Positions 52,803-61,777 are shown, counted from the first letter of the stretch. The stretch is 64,000 nucleotides of DNA from Cognatishimia sp. SS12 (GCF_028369055.1 NZ_JAQNCZ010000002.1:248001-312000), one strand, 5' to 3'. Notes: generated by a model from the sequence alone, not told the origin. Program-made: numbers and translations.

Positions 52803-55345
52803 CCACATGTGATCAGGAGCCGATCCATATTATCGGCACGGTGCAGGATTTCGGCTGCCTGTTGGCGGTGTCCACCGATTGGATTGTGACGCATTTTTCC
52901 GCCAACTGCCCAGAGATCCTGGGCTGTGATGGCGATATGCTGGGCCGACCGATCAGCGAATTTCTGACACCGCAGGCCCTGCACGATTTGCGCACGCGCA
53001 TGCAGATGTTGCAGATCGACGACAAACCGGTGCGGGTATTTGCTTATGACCTCAAAGGTGATGGGCAGCTGTTTGATATCTCTGTGCACACCTCTGAACG
53101 GCGGTTCGTTTTTGAATTCGAACCTCGGGGCACGTCGCCGCAGGATGTTTACGATCCGGCCTTGGTGCAGGCCTTGATTGCGCGGGTGCAGCGGCACGAC
53201 ACACTGGACGCTTTGGCGCATGAGGCCGCGCGCGGCTTGCGCAACCTCAGTGGGTTTGACCGGGTGATGGTGTATAAATTCGAAGAGGACGGCAGCGGCC
53301 ATGTGATTGCCGAAGCCCGCAAGCCGGATGTGGAACCGTTTTTGGGGCTGCGCTATCCGGCCAGTGATATTCCCAAACAAGCGCGCGAACTTTATAAACG
53401 CAGCCTTCTGCGGATCATACCAGATGTCGATGCCCCAGTGCATCCGGTCCGGCCCGAACGTGACCCGATGGGCGCGCCTTTGGATATGTCCTTGGCGGTG
53501 ACGCGGGCCGTGTCACCGATTCATTTGGAATATTTGGGGAACATGGGCGTGGCGGCGTCCATGTCAGTGTCTATTCTGCGCAATGGGGAGCTATGGGGGC
53601 TGTTGGCCTGCCACCATTATGCGCCGCATTACATCAGCTACGAAAAACGCACTTCGGTGGAATTGTTTGCGCAACTCTTCAACTACGAACTTGCGCAGCT
53701 GGAAATGCAGGATGAATTGGGCGATGTCGAACGCGCCCGCGGCATGCATGATCGTCTATTGCCGCAATTCTCCAGCGGGCGCGGGCTGGTCGACGTCTTC
53801 AAGGATCTCTGCCGTGAGATGAGTGGCGCCGTGGCGTTTGATGGGGCGGTGATCTACTCTGACGGTGACTATCGCCACACCGGAACGGTGCCGACTCTGG
53901 CCGAGATGGACGCGCTTGCGCGGTTTCTCAATGCCTGCCCTCCAGGGCAAATCTATACGACCGATCAGCTCGGGGCGTTCTATGACGGCGCAGGTGCCAT
54001 TGCCGACCGTGTTGCCGGGCTACTGGCGATCCCAATCTCACGCAAGCCCCGCGATTATCTTGTGCTGTTCCGGCGCGAGGTGGTGAAATCGGTTGTCTGG
54101 GCCGGCAATCCAACAAAACCCGTTGAGACCAATGAAAATGGTCGCCGCCTGACGCCGCGCAAAAGCTTTCAGGCCTGGAAAGAAATGGCGCGTGGTCAAA
54201 GCCAGCCGTGGCATCCGCGCGAACTGCGCATTGCTGAGGCCCTGCGCACCACGTTGATCGAAGCGGTGCTGAAACAAGCGGACGAGACAAACGCTGAACG
54301 CAAGCGCGCGCAGGACCAGCAGGAACTGCTGATTGCGGAATTAAACCACCGGGTGCGCAACATTCTGAACCTCATCCGCGGGCTTGTCTCGCAAGGGCGT
54401 GAGACCGAAGGCAGCGTCGAAAAATTCGGTGCGGTGCTTGATGAACGCATTCACGCCTTGGCGCGGGCGCATGATCAGCTGAACCAATCGGAATGGGATT
54501 GGAGCCCGTTGGCTGGGCTGATTGCTGCCGAAACGGATGCTTTTCTTGCTGGGAAGGCAAGCCGCGTGCGCGTGACCGGCAGCGCCGTGGAATTGTCGCC
54601 CGATGCCTTCACCTGCCTTGCGCTTGTCGTGCATGAATTGGTGACGAACTCGGCCAAATATGGCGCGCTGAGTGACTCCTCCGGTCAGGTGAATATCTCA
54701 ATTGACATGTTGCCGAATGGCGCAGTGTCATTGACGTGGCGCGAGCGTGATGGCCCAGCAGTTGCCCCTCCTAAGCGCAAGGGGTTTGGCACGACCATCA
54801 TTGAAAAATCCATTCCCTTTGAACTCGGCGGTACGGCTGAGGTGCGATATGAAACCACTGGACTTGAAGCAGACTTCACGATCCCCAAGGCGCAAGCGCG
54901 GCCGGCGGAAGGGGAAGTCACAGTGCCCAGAGATTCCGCGCAAGAGGTAGACCATATGCCGGTGAAGTTTCACGGAAACGCCCTGGTGATCGAAGACAAT
55001 ATGATCATTGCCCTGGATGTCGTGGATATGTTGACCCATCTAGGGGCGCGCAGCGTTGAAACCGCGAGCCGCGTTTCAACCGCGCGGGATATTCTAGCAA
55101 ACGGACAAGTGGATTTTGTGCTGGCGGACCTCAACCTTGGCAGTGAAACCTCGCTGCCTGTTGTTGAAGAGTGCGTTGCCTCGGGTGTCCCTGTGGTGCT
55201 GGCCACGGGTTATGCGGATACCGATGAAATCACCGCTTCGGTACGCGCAAGCTATAAAGACCTGAAAATTCTGAAAAAGCCCTACACAATTGAGCAACTG
55301 TCCTCAGTGCTGTCGCAGGTCTTGGGGACGGACAACACCACCTGA
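52757..55345 (+). CDS. bphP: Bacteriophytochrome HWE histidine kinase with C-terminal receiver
   Basis: An 862-aa red/far-red photoreceptor kinase. Cys18 (TTCDQEPIHIIG) is the biliverdin attachment site. PAS (~20-120), GAF (~140-310) with PASDIP at 201-206 and PHY (~330-505) domains follow. The HWE/HisKA_2-type kinase has phospho-acceptor His531 (ELNHRVRN), and the ATPase lobe is LVTNSAKYGALS. A receiver domain follows (VIEDNMIIALD, Asp791 in LADLNLG, KKPYT). The ATG at 52757 has GAGGAGGG upstream and lies inside bphO. The full photosensory core is intact. Confidence 0.95.
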   Translation: MSDHNTSGPEPEYDLTTCDQEPIHIIGTVQDFGCLLAVSTDWIVTHFSANCPEILGCDGDMLGRPISEFLTPQALHDLRTRMQMLQIDDKPVRVFAYDLKGDGQLFDISVHTSERRFVFEFEPRGTSPQDVYDPALVQALIARVQRHDTLDALAHEAARGLRNLSGFDRVMVYKFEEDGSGHVIAEARKPDVEPFLGLRYPASDIPKQARELYKRSLLRIIPDVDAPVHPVRPERDPMGAPLDMSLAVTRAVSPIHLEYLGNMGVAASMSVSILRNGELWGLLACHHYAPHYISYEKRTSVELFAQLFNYELAQLEMQDELGDVERARGMHDRLLPQFSSGRGLVDVFKDLCREMSGAVAFDGAVIYSDGDYRHTGTVPTLAEMDALARFLNACPPGQIYTTDQLGAFYDGAGAIADRVAGLLAIPISRKPRDYLVLFRREVVKSVVWAGNPTKPVETNENGRRLTPRKSFQAWKEMARGQSQPWHPRELRIAEALRTTLIEAVLKQADETNAERKRAQDQQELLIAELNHRVRNILNLIRGLVSQGRETEGSVEKFGAVLDERIHALARAHDQLNQSEWDWSPLAGLIAAETDAFLAGKASRVRVTGSAVELSPDAFTCLALVVHELVTNSAKYGALSDSSGQVNISIDMLPNGAVSLTWRERDGPAVAPPKRKGFGTTIIEKSIPFELGGTAEVRYETTGLEADFTIPKAQARPAEGEVTVPRDSAQEVDHMPVKFHGNALVIEDNMIIALDVVDMLTHLGARSVETASRVSTARDILANGQVDFVLADLNLGSETSLPVVEECVASGVPVVLATGYADTDEITASVRASYKDLKILKKPYTIEQLSSVLSQVLGTDNTT

Positions 55346-55370
55346 CCTATCGCCGGATGCTGAAAATGCG

Positions 55371-55402
55371 ACGGGCCCGCCAGTGATTGGCGCGCCCGTT
55401 TC
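55371..55402. terminator. Convergent terminator between bphP and PPOX-like gene
   Basis: An inverted repeat with arms ACGGGC-CGCCA and TGGCG-GCCCGT (one C-C mismatch) and a five-base loop, 25 nt after the bphP stop. T bases follow the plus-strand arm. It suits both converging transcripts. Confidence 0.7.
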
Positions 55403-55420
55403 TCGTTCACAGATATTGGG

Positions 55421-55936
55421 TCAGGCGAGTTTGGTGAAATCAATGACCCTCGAAATCCCGACATCAGGTTCATGCACATCGTCGCGCATCGCCGCGTTGA
55501 TCATCTTCAGTCCGACCAGAACGGGATTGCCGTCCGAGGCCCAGATCGCGGCCTTGCGCGGCGTAAACTGCAAGAGCGTCACTTTGGGATCATCGCGCCC
55601 TTGTTCAAACCAGGCCGCAAGCGGGACGCTCCACAACTCATCCAGCTTCTCTTCGCTTTTGTGCAGCACAAGCGGGCCACGGATGGAAGCGTGGTAATCG
55701 CCCTTTTGCGACTGATAGCAATAGGTCGCATCCGCCCCGGCCTTCAGCGCTTCCACAAGCTCGGTGTCTTGCGAGGTAATGAACCAAATCACCTCCCCCT
55801 CTGGGTCGATGAAATGGGTCATCGGCTGCGGCAGCATGCTGTCGTCATCAACCGACAGCATGCCGGTGCGCGTATCTTCAAGCCGCTTCCAAAGCTGCTT
55901 GGCCGCGTCGGCGTCTGTTTCCGGTTTGTGGGCCAT
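55421..55936 (-). CDS. Pyridoxamine 5'-phosphate oxidase-like stress protein (GsP26 family)
   Basis: A 171-aa split-barrel flavin-binding protein of the general stress protein 26 group. LWKRLEDTRTGMLSVDD and QPMTHFIDPEGEVIWFITSQDTELVEAL are family-typical, with the later WFEQGRDDPKVTLLQFTPRKAAIW. It may bind FMN/FAD or F420-like cofactor, and the reaction is unknown. The ATG at 55936 was chosen because similarity begins there. The extended frame runs into csbD. It lies 1 nt after csbD and is presumably transcribed from its EcfG promoter. Confidence 0.9.
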   Translation of the reverse strand: MAHKPETDADAAKQLWKRLEDTRTGMLSVDDDSMLPQPMTHFIDPEGEVIWFITSQDTELVEALKAGADATYCYQSQKGDYHASIRGPLVLHKSEEKLDELWSVPLAAWFEQGRDDPKVTLLQFTPRKAAIWASDGNPVLVGLKMINAAMRDDVHEPDVGISRVIDFTKLA

Positions 55937-55937
55937 A

Positions 55938-56135
55938 TCAGACCTTATCCAAGAAACGGTCGATGGTCTGGCGCACCTCATCCTTGGTTTTGCCAAGCTT
56001 TTGTTCCAACAGACCTTCCAGCTGTTCGCGTTCGCCTTTGGTCTGCTCCAGCTCATCGTCGGTCAAGTCGCCGTAGGTCTCGCGCAATTGGCCTTTGAGT
56101 TCTGTCCATTTGCCGCTGATACGATCGTCGTCCAT
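55938..56135 (-). CDS. CsbD-family stress protein
   Basis: A 65-aa CsbD-like protein: the family core RISGKWTELKGQLRETYGDLTDDELEQTKGEREQLEGLLEQKLG is plain. It is small, acidic, helical and cytoplasmic. CsbD proteins are classical general-stress proteins with unknown activity. A GGAAC-16-CGTT promoter lies 55 nt upstream (56190-56214). Confidence 0.93.
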   Translation of the reverse strand: MDDDRISGKWTELKGQLRETYGDLTDDELEQTKGEREQLEGLLEQKLGKTKDEVRQTIDRFLDKV

Positions 56136-56189
56136 GTGAAATTCTCCTCTGAATTAGCGTTTTGCTGCAGGTGCAGCCTCTGTGGAGTC

Positions 56190-56214
56190 AACGCAGCCCC
56201 GGCTGCGAAGTTCC
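56190..56214 (-). promoter_or_regulatory. EcfG-type promoter for csbD-PPOX unit
   Basis: On the minus strand GGAAC (56210-56214), a 16-nt spacer and CGTT (56190-56193), an exact match to the alphaproteobacterial general stress sigma factor consensus. The -10 is 55 nt before the csbD start. Confidence 0.8.
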
Positions 56215-56218
56215 GTAC

Positions 56219-56683
56219 TCAGGCGGCGTTTTCCATTTCGCGTGCGATGGCTTTTTCAATTTCATCAAGCGGATGGTTGGTCAGCACTTTGGGCACATCC
56301 AGCAGCAGCTTGTCTGTCACCTCCATGTGCATTTCTGCGCGCAGCTCACTCAGCACCGGGCGACTGGCCGCGATGACCAGTTTGTCAAATTTGCCCGCAT
56401 GGGCCGCCTGGTAGAGATCTTCTGCGACGGTCTTGGCAAAACGCGCTTTCTCTAGCTCATGCCAATCGGTGTCATCGACGGCAGAGCGATGTACGCTCGG
56501 CCCATCATTGAACCGGCCAGGCCGGTTGGCGGCCCAGTCCTGCGCTTTCGGATTGTCCTGTTCTTCTTTGCGGCGCACGGTCAGGTGCATGTCCTGCTCG
56601 TCGCCTTTGTTTTCCAGAAAGAGCGCTTTTTCGCCATCGGCGATCAGCACCCAAGTGCCGTGGGGGAGGCCATTAACTGCCAT
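56219..56683 (-). CDS. Host-attachment family protein
   Basis: A 154-aa protein of the host_attach (AtsE-like) family: WVLIADGEKALFLENKGDEQDMHL at the N-terminus, GRFNDGPSVHRSAVDDTDWHELEKARFAKTVAEDL in the middle and KLVIAASRPVLSELRAEM, resembling eRF1-like folds. The name comes from an Agrobacterium gene implicated in plant attachment. Homologues commonly sit in stress regulons. It overlaps the small gene upstream by 11 bases. Confidence 0.88.
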   Translation of the reverse strand: MAVNGLPHGTWVLIADGEKALFLENKGDEQDMHLTVRRKEEQDNPKAQDWAANRPGRFNDGPSVHRSAVDDTDWHELEKARFAKTVAEDLYQAAHAGKFDKLVIAASRPVLSELRAEMHMEVTDKLLLDVPKVLTNHPLDEIEKAIAREMENAA

Positions 56684-56885
56684 GGTTGCCGCCCTCCCGT
56701 TCTTTTGATTTGGTCACGCGGGTCGCCCCGGCCGGGCGCTCTTCGGCGCGTTTCAATTCATCTTCTGTGCCAACATCGCGCGCCAAGGTGCCGCCCGTGC
56801 GCCCCTGATGGGAGATCTTGCCCTCGGCACCGAGGATTTCTTCGGTTTCTTTGCGTCCATCTTTGGACCTGTGGCGTTCGGCCAT
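56673..56885 (-). CDS. Small hydrophilic protein of unknown function
   Basis: A 70-aa, highly charged protein without hydrophobic segments (RHRSKDGRKETEEILGAEGK, then DELKRAEERPAGATRVTKSKERE). It is probably disordered. No family is recognised. Its 3' end overlaps the host-attachment gene by 11 bases and it lies 43 nt after the YihY gene, so it appears to belong to that stress operon. The ATG at 56885 is preferred to one six codons upstream. Confidence 0.65.
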   Translation of the reverse strand: MAERHRSKDGRKETEEILGAEGKISHQGRTGGTLARDVGTEDELKRAEERPAGATRVTKSKEREGGNHGS

Positions 56886-56928
56886 GGCTTTTGCTCCTTT
56901 CATTGATGTTGCGATTTGCGGGGCTGGG

Positions 56929-57789
56929 TCAGCTCTGACCTTTGATCAGCTCCGCGTCCAAGGCTGCACCCAGCAAAACGGCATATGCCGAAAGCCACAG
57001 CCAAGTGAGTAAGATGATGACACCGCCAAGGGCCCCAAACACCTGATTGTAAGATCCAAAGGATTCCGCGTAGATCGTGAAACCGACGCTCGCCGCAAAC
57101 CAAAGCAGACATGCCACGATTGCGCCAATCGTCACCCAGCGGTGTGTGCGCTTGTCTCGGTCCGGCCCATAGCGATAAAGAATGGTGACGCCAAAGGCCC
57201 CAACCAGCAGCAGAATTGGCCAGCGAATAAGCTCAAGAACAGTTTCCAGCTGTGCATTGCCAAACCAATCGGCGAGTGCAGGCAAAGGCCCCGTCACACT
57301 CACGGCAAGCACCAACAGCAGAATGGCAAACAGCGTCAGCCCGACCTTGAGAACGGTCAGCATAATAAAGCCGCGGGATTCCTCGAGATCAAAAATTTCA
57401 TTGAGGCCAGTCATGGCCTGACCTGTCGCCTTTGAGGCACTGAAAAGCGCCATGCCCAGAGTGATCAGCGCAGCAAAGCCCAGTGTTTTGTTATCTGCGT
57501 TCAGCACATCACGCAGTTGATCAAATATGATGGCGCTGGCGTCCTCTGGCAGGACTTGGGCCAGCTCCTGCGAATTCTCGGACAGCACCTGTGGTGAAAT
57601 GGTCATCCCGGCCAGTGCGGCCCCGGCGGTAATTGCCGGAAAGAGCGACAGCAGCGCATAAAATGCGATCCCAGCGGCCAGTAGACCGGCATTTGCATCG
57701 CCCTGACGCGCCCAGACCCGCCGCAACAGATCATATCCTGCTTTGAGCTGGAGTTTGCTGTTGCTTGCTTTGGTCTCTTGTACGGCCAT
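56929..57789 (-). CDS. YihY/BrkB-family inner membrane protein
   Basis: A 286-aa YihY/virulence factor BrkB family protein with six transmembrane segments. The family opening AGIAFYALLSLFPAITAGAAL and the C-terminal GALGGVIILLTWLWLSAYAVLLGAALDAEL are unmistakable. Despite older annotation it is not RNase BN. Its role is unclear (proposed transport or envelope stress). An EcfG-type promoter lies 35 nt upstream. Confidence 0.93.
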   Translation of the reverse strand: MAVQETKASNSKLQLKAGYDLLRRVWARQGDANAGLLAAGIAFYALLSLFPAITAGAALAGMTISPQVLSENSQELAQVLPEDASAIIFDQLRDVLNADNKTLGFAALITLGMALFSASKATGQAMTGLNEIFDLEESRGFIMLTVLKVGLTLFAILLLVLAVSVTGPLPALADWFGNAQLETVLELIRWPILLLVGAFGVTILYRYGPDRDKRTHRWVTIGAIVACLLWFAASVGFTIYAESFGSYNQVFGALGGVIILLTWLWLSAYAVLLGAALDAELIKGQS

Positions 57790-57823
57790 GGCGTGCTCCC
57801 ATCGTTGTTGGGTTCACGTAATC

Positions 57824-57849
57824 AACGCGCAGACAGCGGTGTCGGTTCC
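57824..57849 (-). promoter_or_regulatory. EcfG-type promoter for YihY unit
   Basis: On the minus strand GGAAC (57845-57849), a 17-nt spacer and CGTT (57824-57827). The -10 is about 35 nt before the YihY start. The unit probably includes the small gene and the host-attachment gene. Confidence 0.8.
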
Positions 57850-57865
57850 GGTCTTGCTGGCACCG

Positions 57866-59311
57866 TCAGACGATGTCTTCGGTCACGCCCGGCAGGGGTT
57901 GCTCCAACTCAGCGTTGGCCGTCAGATCATATGGCACCAGATAGCCTGAGCGTTTCTCAGGCAGCATATGGCCGTTTTTGATGATCCGGTCTTTCCACCA
58001 ATCAAAGGCCGTCTCAGGGTCACGTGCCACATCCGGCAAAGGGTCAAACCACCAATGCTGCGCCAGCTTGCGGCGCGCGGCATCGACCGCTGCAGGATCG
58101 GTGGTTGCAATTGCCAGTTCGGTATCCCACCGCATTGAGCGCCCATTCAAATTGGCAGAGCCAATCAGCACATAGTCCCTGTCTTTGACGAGAACTTTGT
58201 TGTGCACATGAATGAGCGGAGAGCCGGCCAGCGTAGCCCGTGTTTCCCGCGCGGCCATGACCGGGCGCACTGGCGCGCATAGCAAGAGACGCTCGCCCAG
58301 ACTATCGCGCAGCCGGTCCAGCGCGGACCGCGCCTGTGCCAGCCCATAGCGTACGTCAAGGCCAGTGTGTTCCTCATAGGCAAGTTCCATCGGCGTGCCC
58401 GGCAAAACGATGATGGCGCGCAGATGGGGGTTTGTTTCGGCCGCCTTTGCCAGCGCCTCGGCGATAGGGGCTGAGCGTAGGAACTGGGTTTCAATATGGA
58501 TCAGATGCCGCGCGTTGCGAAAGGCGTCGATGTGCGCCTGTTCGATTTCTCGCAGCAAAGTGCGCGGGGACAGAAACGGTATCTGCACTTTGCGCGGCGT
58601 GGATAGCGTGCGCATAAGATGCCGCGCGGGTGACGGGGCGGCCTTACCTGCGACCACATCTTCGAAACTTTCCAAATGCAGACGGGTTTCGCGCGCCGCA
58701 GGTCCGCGCGCGATCACTTGCACGTCAGACCACGACAGATGCGCCGGAAGTTCGTGATCTTTGGTGTCAAAGCGACGTTCATTCAAATCCAAACCGCCTG
58801 CATACAGGATTTCGTCGTCGATCACGGCGACCTTCTGGTGGTGTGAAACCGTGTGCAATTCCGGCAGGCCGCTGGTCTGCGCCTCTCCATCGTCCTGATA
58901 TTTGCGGCGATACCGCAGCGCAGCGGGTGCAAAGAAGAGACGCGGCAACAGACCCGCGCGCGCCGGGTGCAAATGGCTGCGTACGCGCAATTGGTTATCG
59001 TCAGCTCCGGTCGCCTTGGCCAGATCGCGCCCCTGCTGAACCGTCTGCGCCGCGGTACGGTGCAGATCTGACGCCATGTCCGGATCAAAATCGCTCACGA
59101 CCAGATCAAACCGCACCCCTTTGCCGACCACATAGGCCAGCAGATCAAACCAGGTCTCGCCAATTTTCTGCGCTTCGGGGCTGCGCAATTTGGTGCGCAT
59201 GTCAAAGATCCGAAATCCCGCAATAATATGCGCGCGCGCGCCCAATACCGCCCGCTCAAATGCAGGAAAGGCCTCTTCAGCCGTAACCAAAACGGTAAAA
59301 TCGGACTGCAT
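57866..59311 (-). CDS. Phospholipase D-like protein
   Basis: A 481-aa protein of the PLD superfamily. Both catalytic HKD motifs are visible: HHQKVAVIDDEILYAGGLDLNERRFD in the first half, and HVHNKVLVKDRDYVLIGSANLNGRSMRWDTE in the second. No signal peptide or membrane segment is evident. Likely a cytoplasmic or peripheral phospholipase or cardiolipin synthase-like transferase remodelling membranes under stress. It lies 17 nt after the sensor kinase and is probably co-transcribed with it. Confidence 0.93.
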   Translation of the reverse strand: MQSDFTVLVTAEEAFPAFERAVLGARAHIIAGFRIFDMRTKLRSPEAQKIGETWFDLLAYVVGKGVRFDLVVSDFDPDMASDLHRTAAQTVQQGRDLAKATGADDNQLRVRSHLHPARAGLLPRLFFAPAALRYRRKYQDDGEAQTSGLPELHTVSHHQKVAVIDDEILYAGGLDLNERRFDTKDHELPAHLSWSDVQVIARGPAARETRLHLESFEDVVAGKAAPSPARHLMRTLSTPRKVQIPFLSPRTLLREIEQAHIDAFRNARHLIHIETQFLRSAPIAEALAKAAETNPHLRAIIVLPGTPMELAYEEHTGLDVRYGLAQARSALDRLRDSLGERLLLCAPVRPVMAARETRATLAGSPLIHVHNKVLVKDRDYVLIGSANLNGRSMRWDTELAIATTDPAAVDAARRKLAQHWWFDPLPDVARDPETAFDWWKDRIIKNGHMLPEKRSGYLVPYDLTANAELEQPLPGVTEDIV

Positions 59312-59328
59312 GAGTCCCCCTTCGTCGG

Positions 59329-61002
59329 CTATCCTTGGCGCGGAAACGCCACTGTATAAGAATAACCCGAAGCTCCGCTGTTTGTTTCAACTTTTCCATC
59401 GAGTTGACGTGCAAACGCCCGGATCAGCTGTTGTGTGATCGGGTCTGGGTCGGCGGGCGGCGTTGCGCCGGGCGCTGTCACGCTGAGCAAAACAGTGCTG
59501 TCACTCTCTTCGCGCAACGAGACTGACACGCCGCGATCCCCGGCGCTCTGCCCGTCCGGGCCAAAGACTTCGGTCATCAGTTCCTGGGTCAAGAGTGACA
59601 GCGGTATCGCCTGATCTGGATAAAGTGGCGTGTTGTCCAGATCCGTCGAAATTTCCGCCAAGTCGGTGGCTCCAAAGGAATCACGCAGATCGGCGATGAC
59701 CGCTTCGACCAGCGCTGCGGCATCCACAGTGGCGGTATTGGGCGTATTGAACAGCGACCGATGCAAAACCGCCAGCCCCCGAATACGTCGGTTGAGACCC
59801 GTCAGAAAATCGCGCACCTCGTCGGAACGGGTTTTACGCGCCTGCAAATTCACCAACGACGCGATATGCTGCAGGTTGTTTTTGACGCGGTGGTGCACTT
59901 CGCGCAGCAGGACTTCTTTGTCCTGCAGGTCGCTTTCACGCTGCGCTTCTGCATCACTCAGCAAGAGCGCCATCCGATTGAATGCACGTTCTGCTTCTTC
60001 GAGTTCAATGGGGGGGTTGCTCATAGCAAGTTGCGCGCCACCGCGTTCACCCAATGCGAAACGCCGCATCGCGGACCGAAGCTCTGTGATATGGCGGGTG
60101 ACAATGCGTTGCATCCCGAACATGGCAACACCCACGCCCGCAACCCACATGAGCAGTGGGAAGGATATCGCTGTCAGGACCTGCAATCGCTGCTTTTCGG
60201 CGGGCATCGTGTCGCTGGGCCAGCTGCCCACCAAAAATAGGGCCTCATCGATCATCGGCACAACAGCATAAAAACGGTCTTCGCCTGTGCGACTGGTCGC
60301 GCGAAAGCTTTGGCCCATGCGAATGGGCAGATATGTGACAGGCTGATCCATCGGCAGGAAACTCTGCGCATTCTCACGGCCTGTGCTGGCGGCGATAATG
60401 TCGCCTTCCAGGTTGATGGAGGCCAAGGTCAGCCCCGCTTCGGTCTCTGGCACCTGCAGTGCGCCATTCGCTTCAGAGTGCGGGATCGACAGTGTCAAAA
60501 ACCCTTCAATCTCGTCATCGGATGAGATTGGCTGGGTGACAAGCGTGATGAATTGCCCCGGAATGTTGATGGCCGGAAGCAGGCTGACAAAAGGTTCACT
60601 GCGCCCGAGCACATCCTCAAAAATGGGAGAGAGGGAAAAATCAGCCTCTTGTCGGGTTGAGCGGCAGGCGGTTTCTCCATCGGTATCCGTAACCCGCGCC
60701 CCGATGACCAGAGGATGTTCGTCCACCAGTGCATCCAAAACATTGCGGCAGCGCTCTGTTGCGGTTTCGGGCAAGATCGACGCCAGCCCTTCGGCCACGC
60801 CGAGCGTGTTTTTGATCAACTCGCGTTCTTCCGCGGCGGAGGCCACTGTGCGGGCAAGCAGCGCGGAACTGGACAGCGCATGCGCGTCGTTCAAAACAAC
60901 GCGGGTTTGATAGACTGCAATAAACGCCAAAGGCAGCATCGCCAGGGTCATCAGCCCTGCGAGTCTGAAAAAAATGGTTTTGTAGAAACGTTTGAACGTC
61001 AT
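59329..61002 (-). CDS. Membrane sensor histidine kinase, HisKA_2 type
   Basis: A 557-aa kinase. A transmembrane helix (residues ~10-30), a ~230-residue periplasmic sensor region, a second helix (~255-275), a HAMP-like segment (RIVTRHITELRSAMRRFALG) and then the HisKA_2 core EVHHRVKNNLQH with the acceptor at His370/371 follow in order. The ATPase lobe is reduced in appearance (LLTQELMTEVFGPDGQSAG in place of a clear N box). Kinases of this type feed the PhyR-NepR-EcfG general stress switch. The ATG at 61002 begins the first helix. Confidence 0.9.
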   Translation of the reverse strand: MTFKRFYKTIFFRLAGLMTLAMLPLAFIAVYQTRVVLNDAHALSSSALLARTVASAAEERELIKNTLGVAEGLASILPETATERCRNVLDALVDEHPLVIGARVTDTDGETACRSTRQEADFSLSPIFEDVLGRSEPFVSLLPAINIPGQFITLVTQPISSDDEIEGFLTLSIPHSEANGALQVPETEAGLTLASINLEGDIIAASTGRENAQSFLPMDQPVTYLPIRMGQSFRATSRTGEDRFYAVVPMIDEALFLVGSWPSDTMPAEKQRLQVLTAISFPLLMWVAGVGVAMFGMQRIVTRHITELRSAMRRFALGERGGAQLAMSNPPIELEEAERAFNRMALLLSDAEAQRESDLQDKEVLLREVHHRVKNNLQHIASLVNLQARKTRSDEVRDFLTGLNRRIRGLAVLHRSLFNTPNTATVDAAALVEAVIADLRDSFGATDLAEISTDLDNTPLYPDQAIPLSLLTQELMTEVFGPDGQSAGDRGVSVSLREESDSTVLLSVTAPGATPPADPDPITQQLIRAFARQLDGKVETNSGASGYSYTVAFPRQG

Positions 61003-61114
61003 GGCGAAAGTGCGTTGTTTCCTGATTTTTAACTGGTCCGGAAACTTATGGACAGTTGGTGGCCTCAATCTCATGGCGCACTGTAGCGAATGTGCACGCC
61101 TATTTACGGAGGGT

Positions 61115-61140
61115 AACGCGCCATGCAAACACTTTGTTCC
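61115..61140 (-). promoter_or_regulatory. EcfG-type promoter for the sensor kinase-PLD unit
   Basis: On the minus strand GGAAC (61136-61140), a 17-nt spacer and CGTT (61115-61118), 113 nt before the kinase start. Exact consensus for the alphaproteobacterial general stress sigma factor. Confidence 0.78.
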
Positions 61141-61201
61141 AAAATTTATTGATGCCCGAAATAGGAATTGCGACGACGCAGGTCGCGCCGCCGCCAGCGC
61201 A

Positions 61202-61567
61202 TTACTCTCCGATGTCTTTCATCAGAGCATCCAGGTGCGGTGTATCAAACGGGCGGCTCAGCATGGGCAGGGATTGCAGCTCAGGTTCAGTTGTGTCGCC
61301 ATTAATCAAAACAATGCGCCAGCCTTTGTTGATCGCGCTCATCAACCAATCACGCGCGCCGGCCGCCTCCAATGGAAATGCGAAAAACACCAAACGCGGC
61401 TTGTCGGTCGCAGTGCTGAGGCGCGCTGCGAGGCCGTCTAAACGCGTCTCGCTGATGACAATGGGAAAGCCGCGCCGCAACAAATAGTCGCTGACATCAG
61501 CCAGCTCCAGCGCATTGGGTGAGAGGACAACGACAGGCGCATTCACGCCAACTTCATGGGTATTCAT
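61202..61567 (-). CDS. Degenerate response-regulator receiver-like protein
   Basis: A 121-aa single-domain protein with the strand-helix rhythm of a receiver: VVVLSPNALELADVSDYLLRRGF, LVFFAFPLEAAG, WRIVLINGD, and the final SRPFDTPHLDALMKDI corresponding to the usual KPF segment. The acidic pocket (reads SPN), the phospho-acceptor Asp (reads FAFP) and the lysine (Arg) are all replaced, so it should not be phosphorylated normally. It lies 199 nt upstream of the sensor kinase on the same strand. A PhyR/NepR-like scaffold role is only a guess. Confidence 0.7.
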   Translation of the reverse strand: MNTHEVGVNAPVVVLSPNALELADVSDYLLRRGFPIVISETRLDGLAARLSTATDKPRLVFFAFPLEAAGARDWLMSAINKGWRIVLINGDTTEPELQSLPMLSRPFDTPHLDALMKDIGE

Positions 61568-61777
61568 AGGTCTTCCTGTTATTGAGCCGCTGTCATCTCA
61601 CCCATGCGGCGGCCCGGCATTAATCTATGACATACCGCGTTGAATTATTTGACGAACCATCGTCATGGCCTATGTTTTGGCTGGATGGGCGTAACCGTGG
61701 TATCGCACCCGTTTAAGCTGCATATTTTCGCGTAATCAGGGCGCGCATCGCCGCGCTTTCGAAAGGGAGACCATGCC

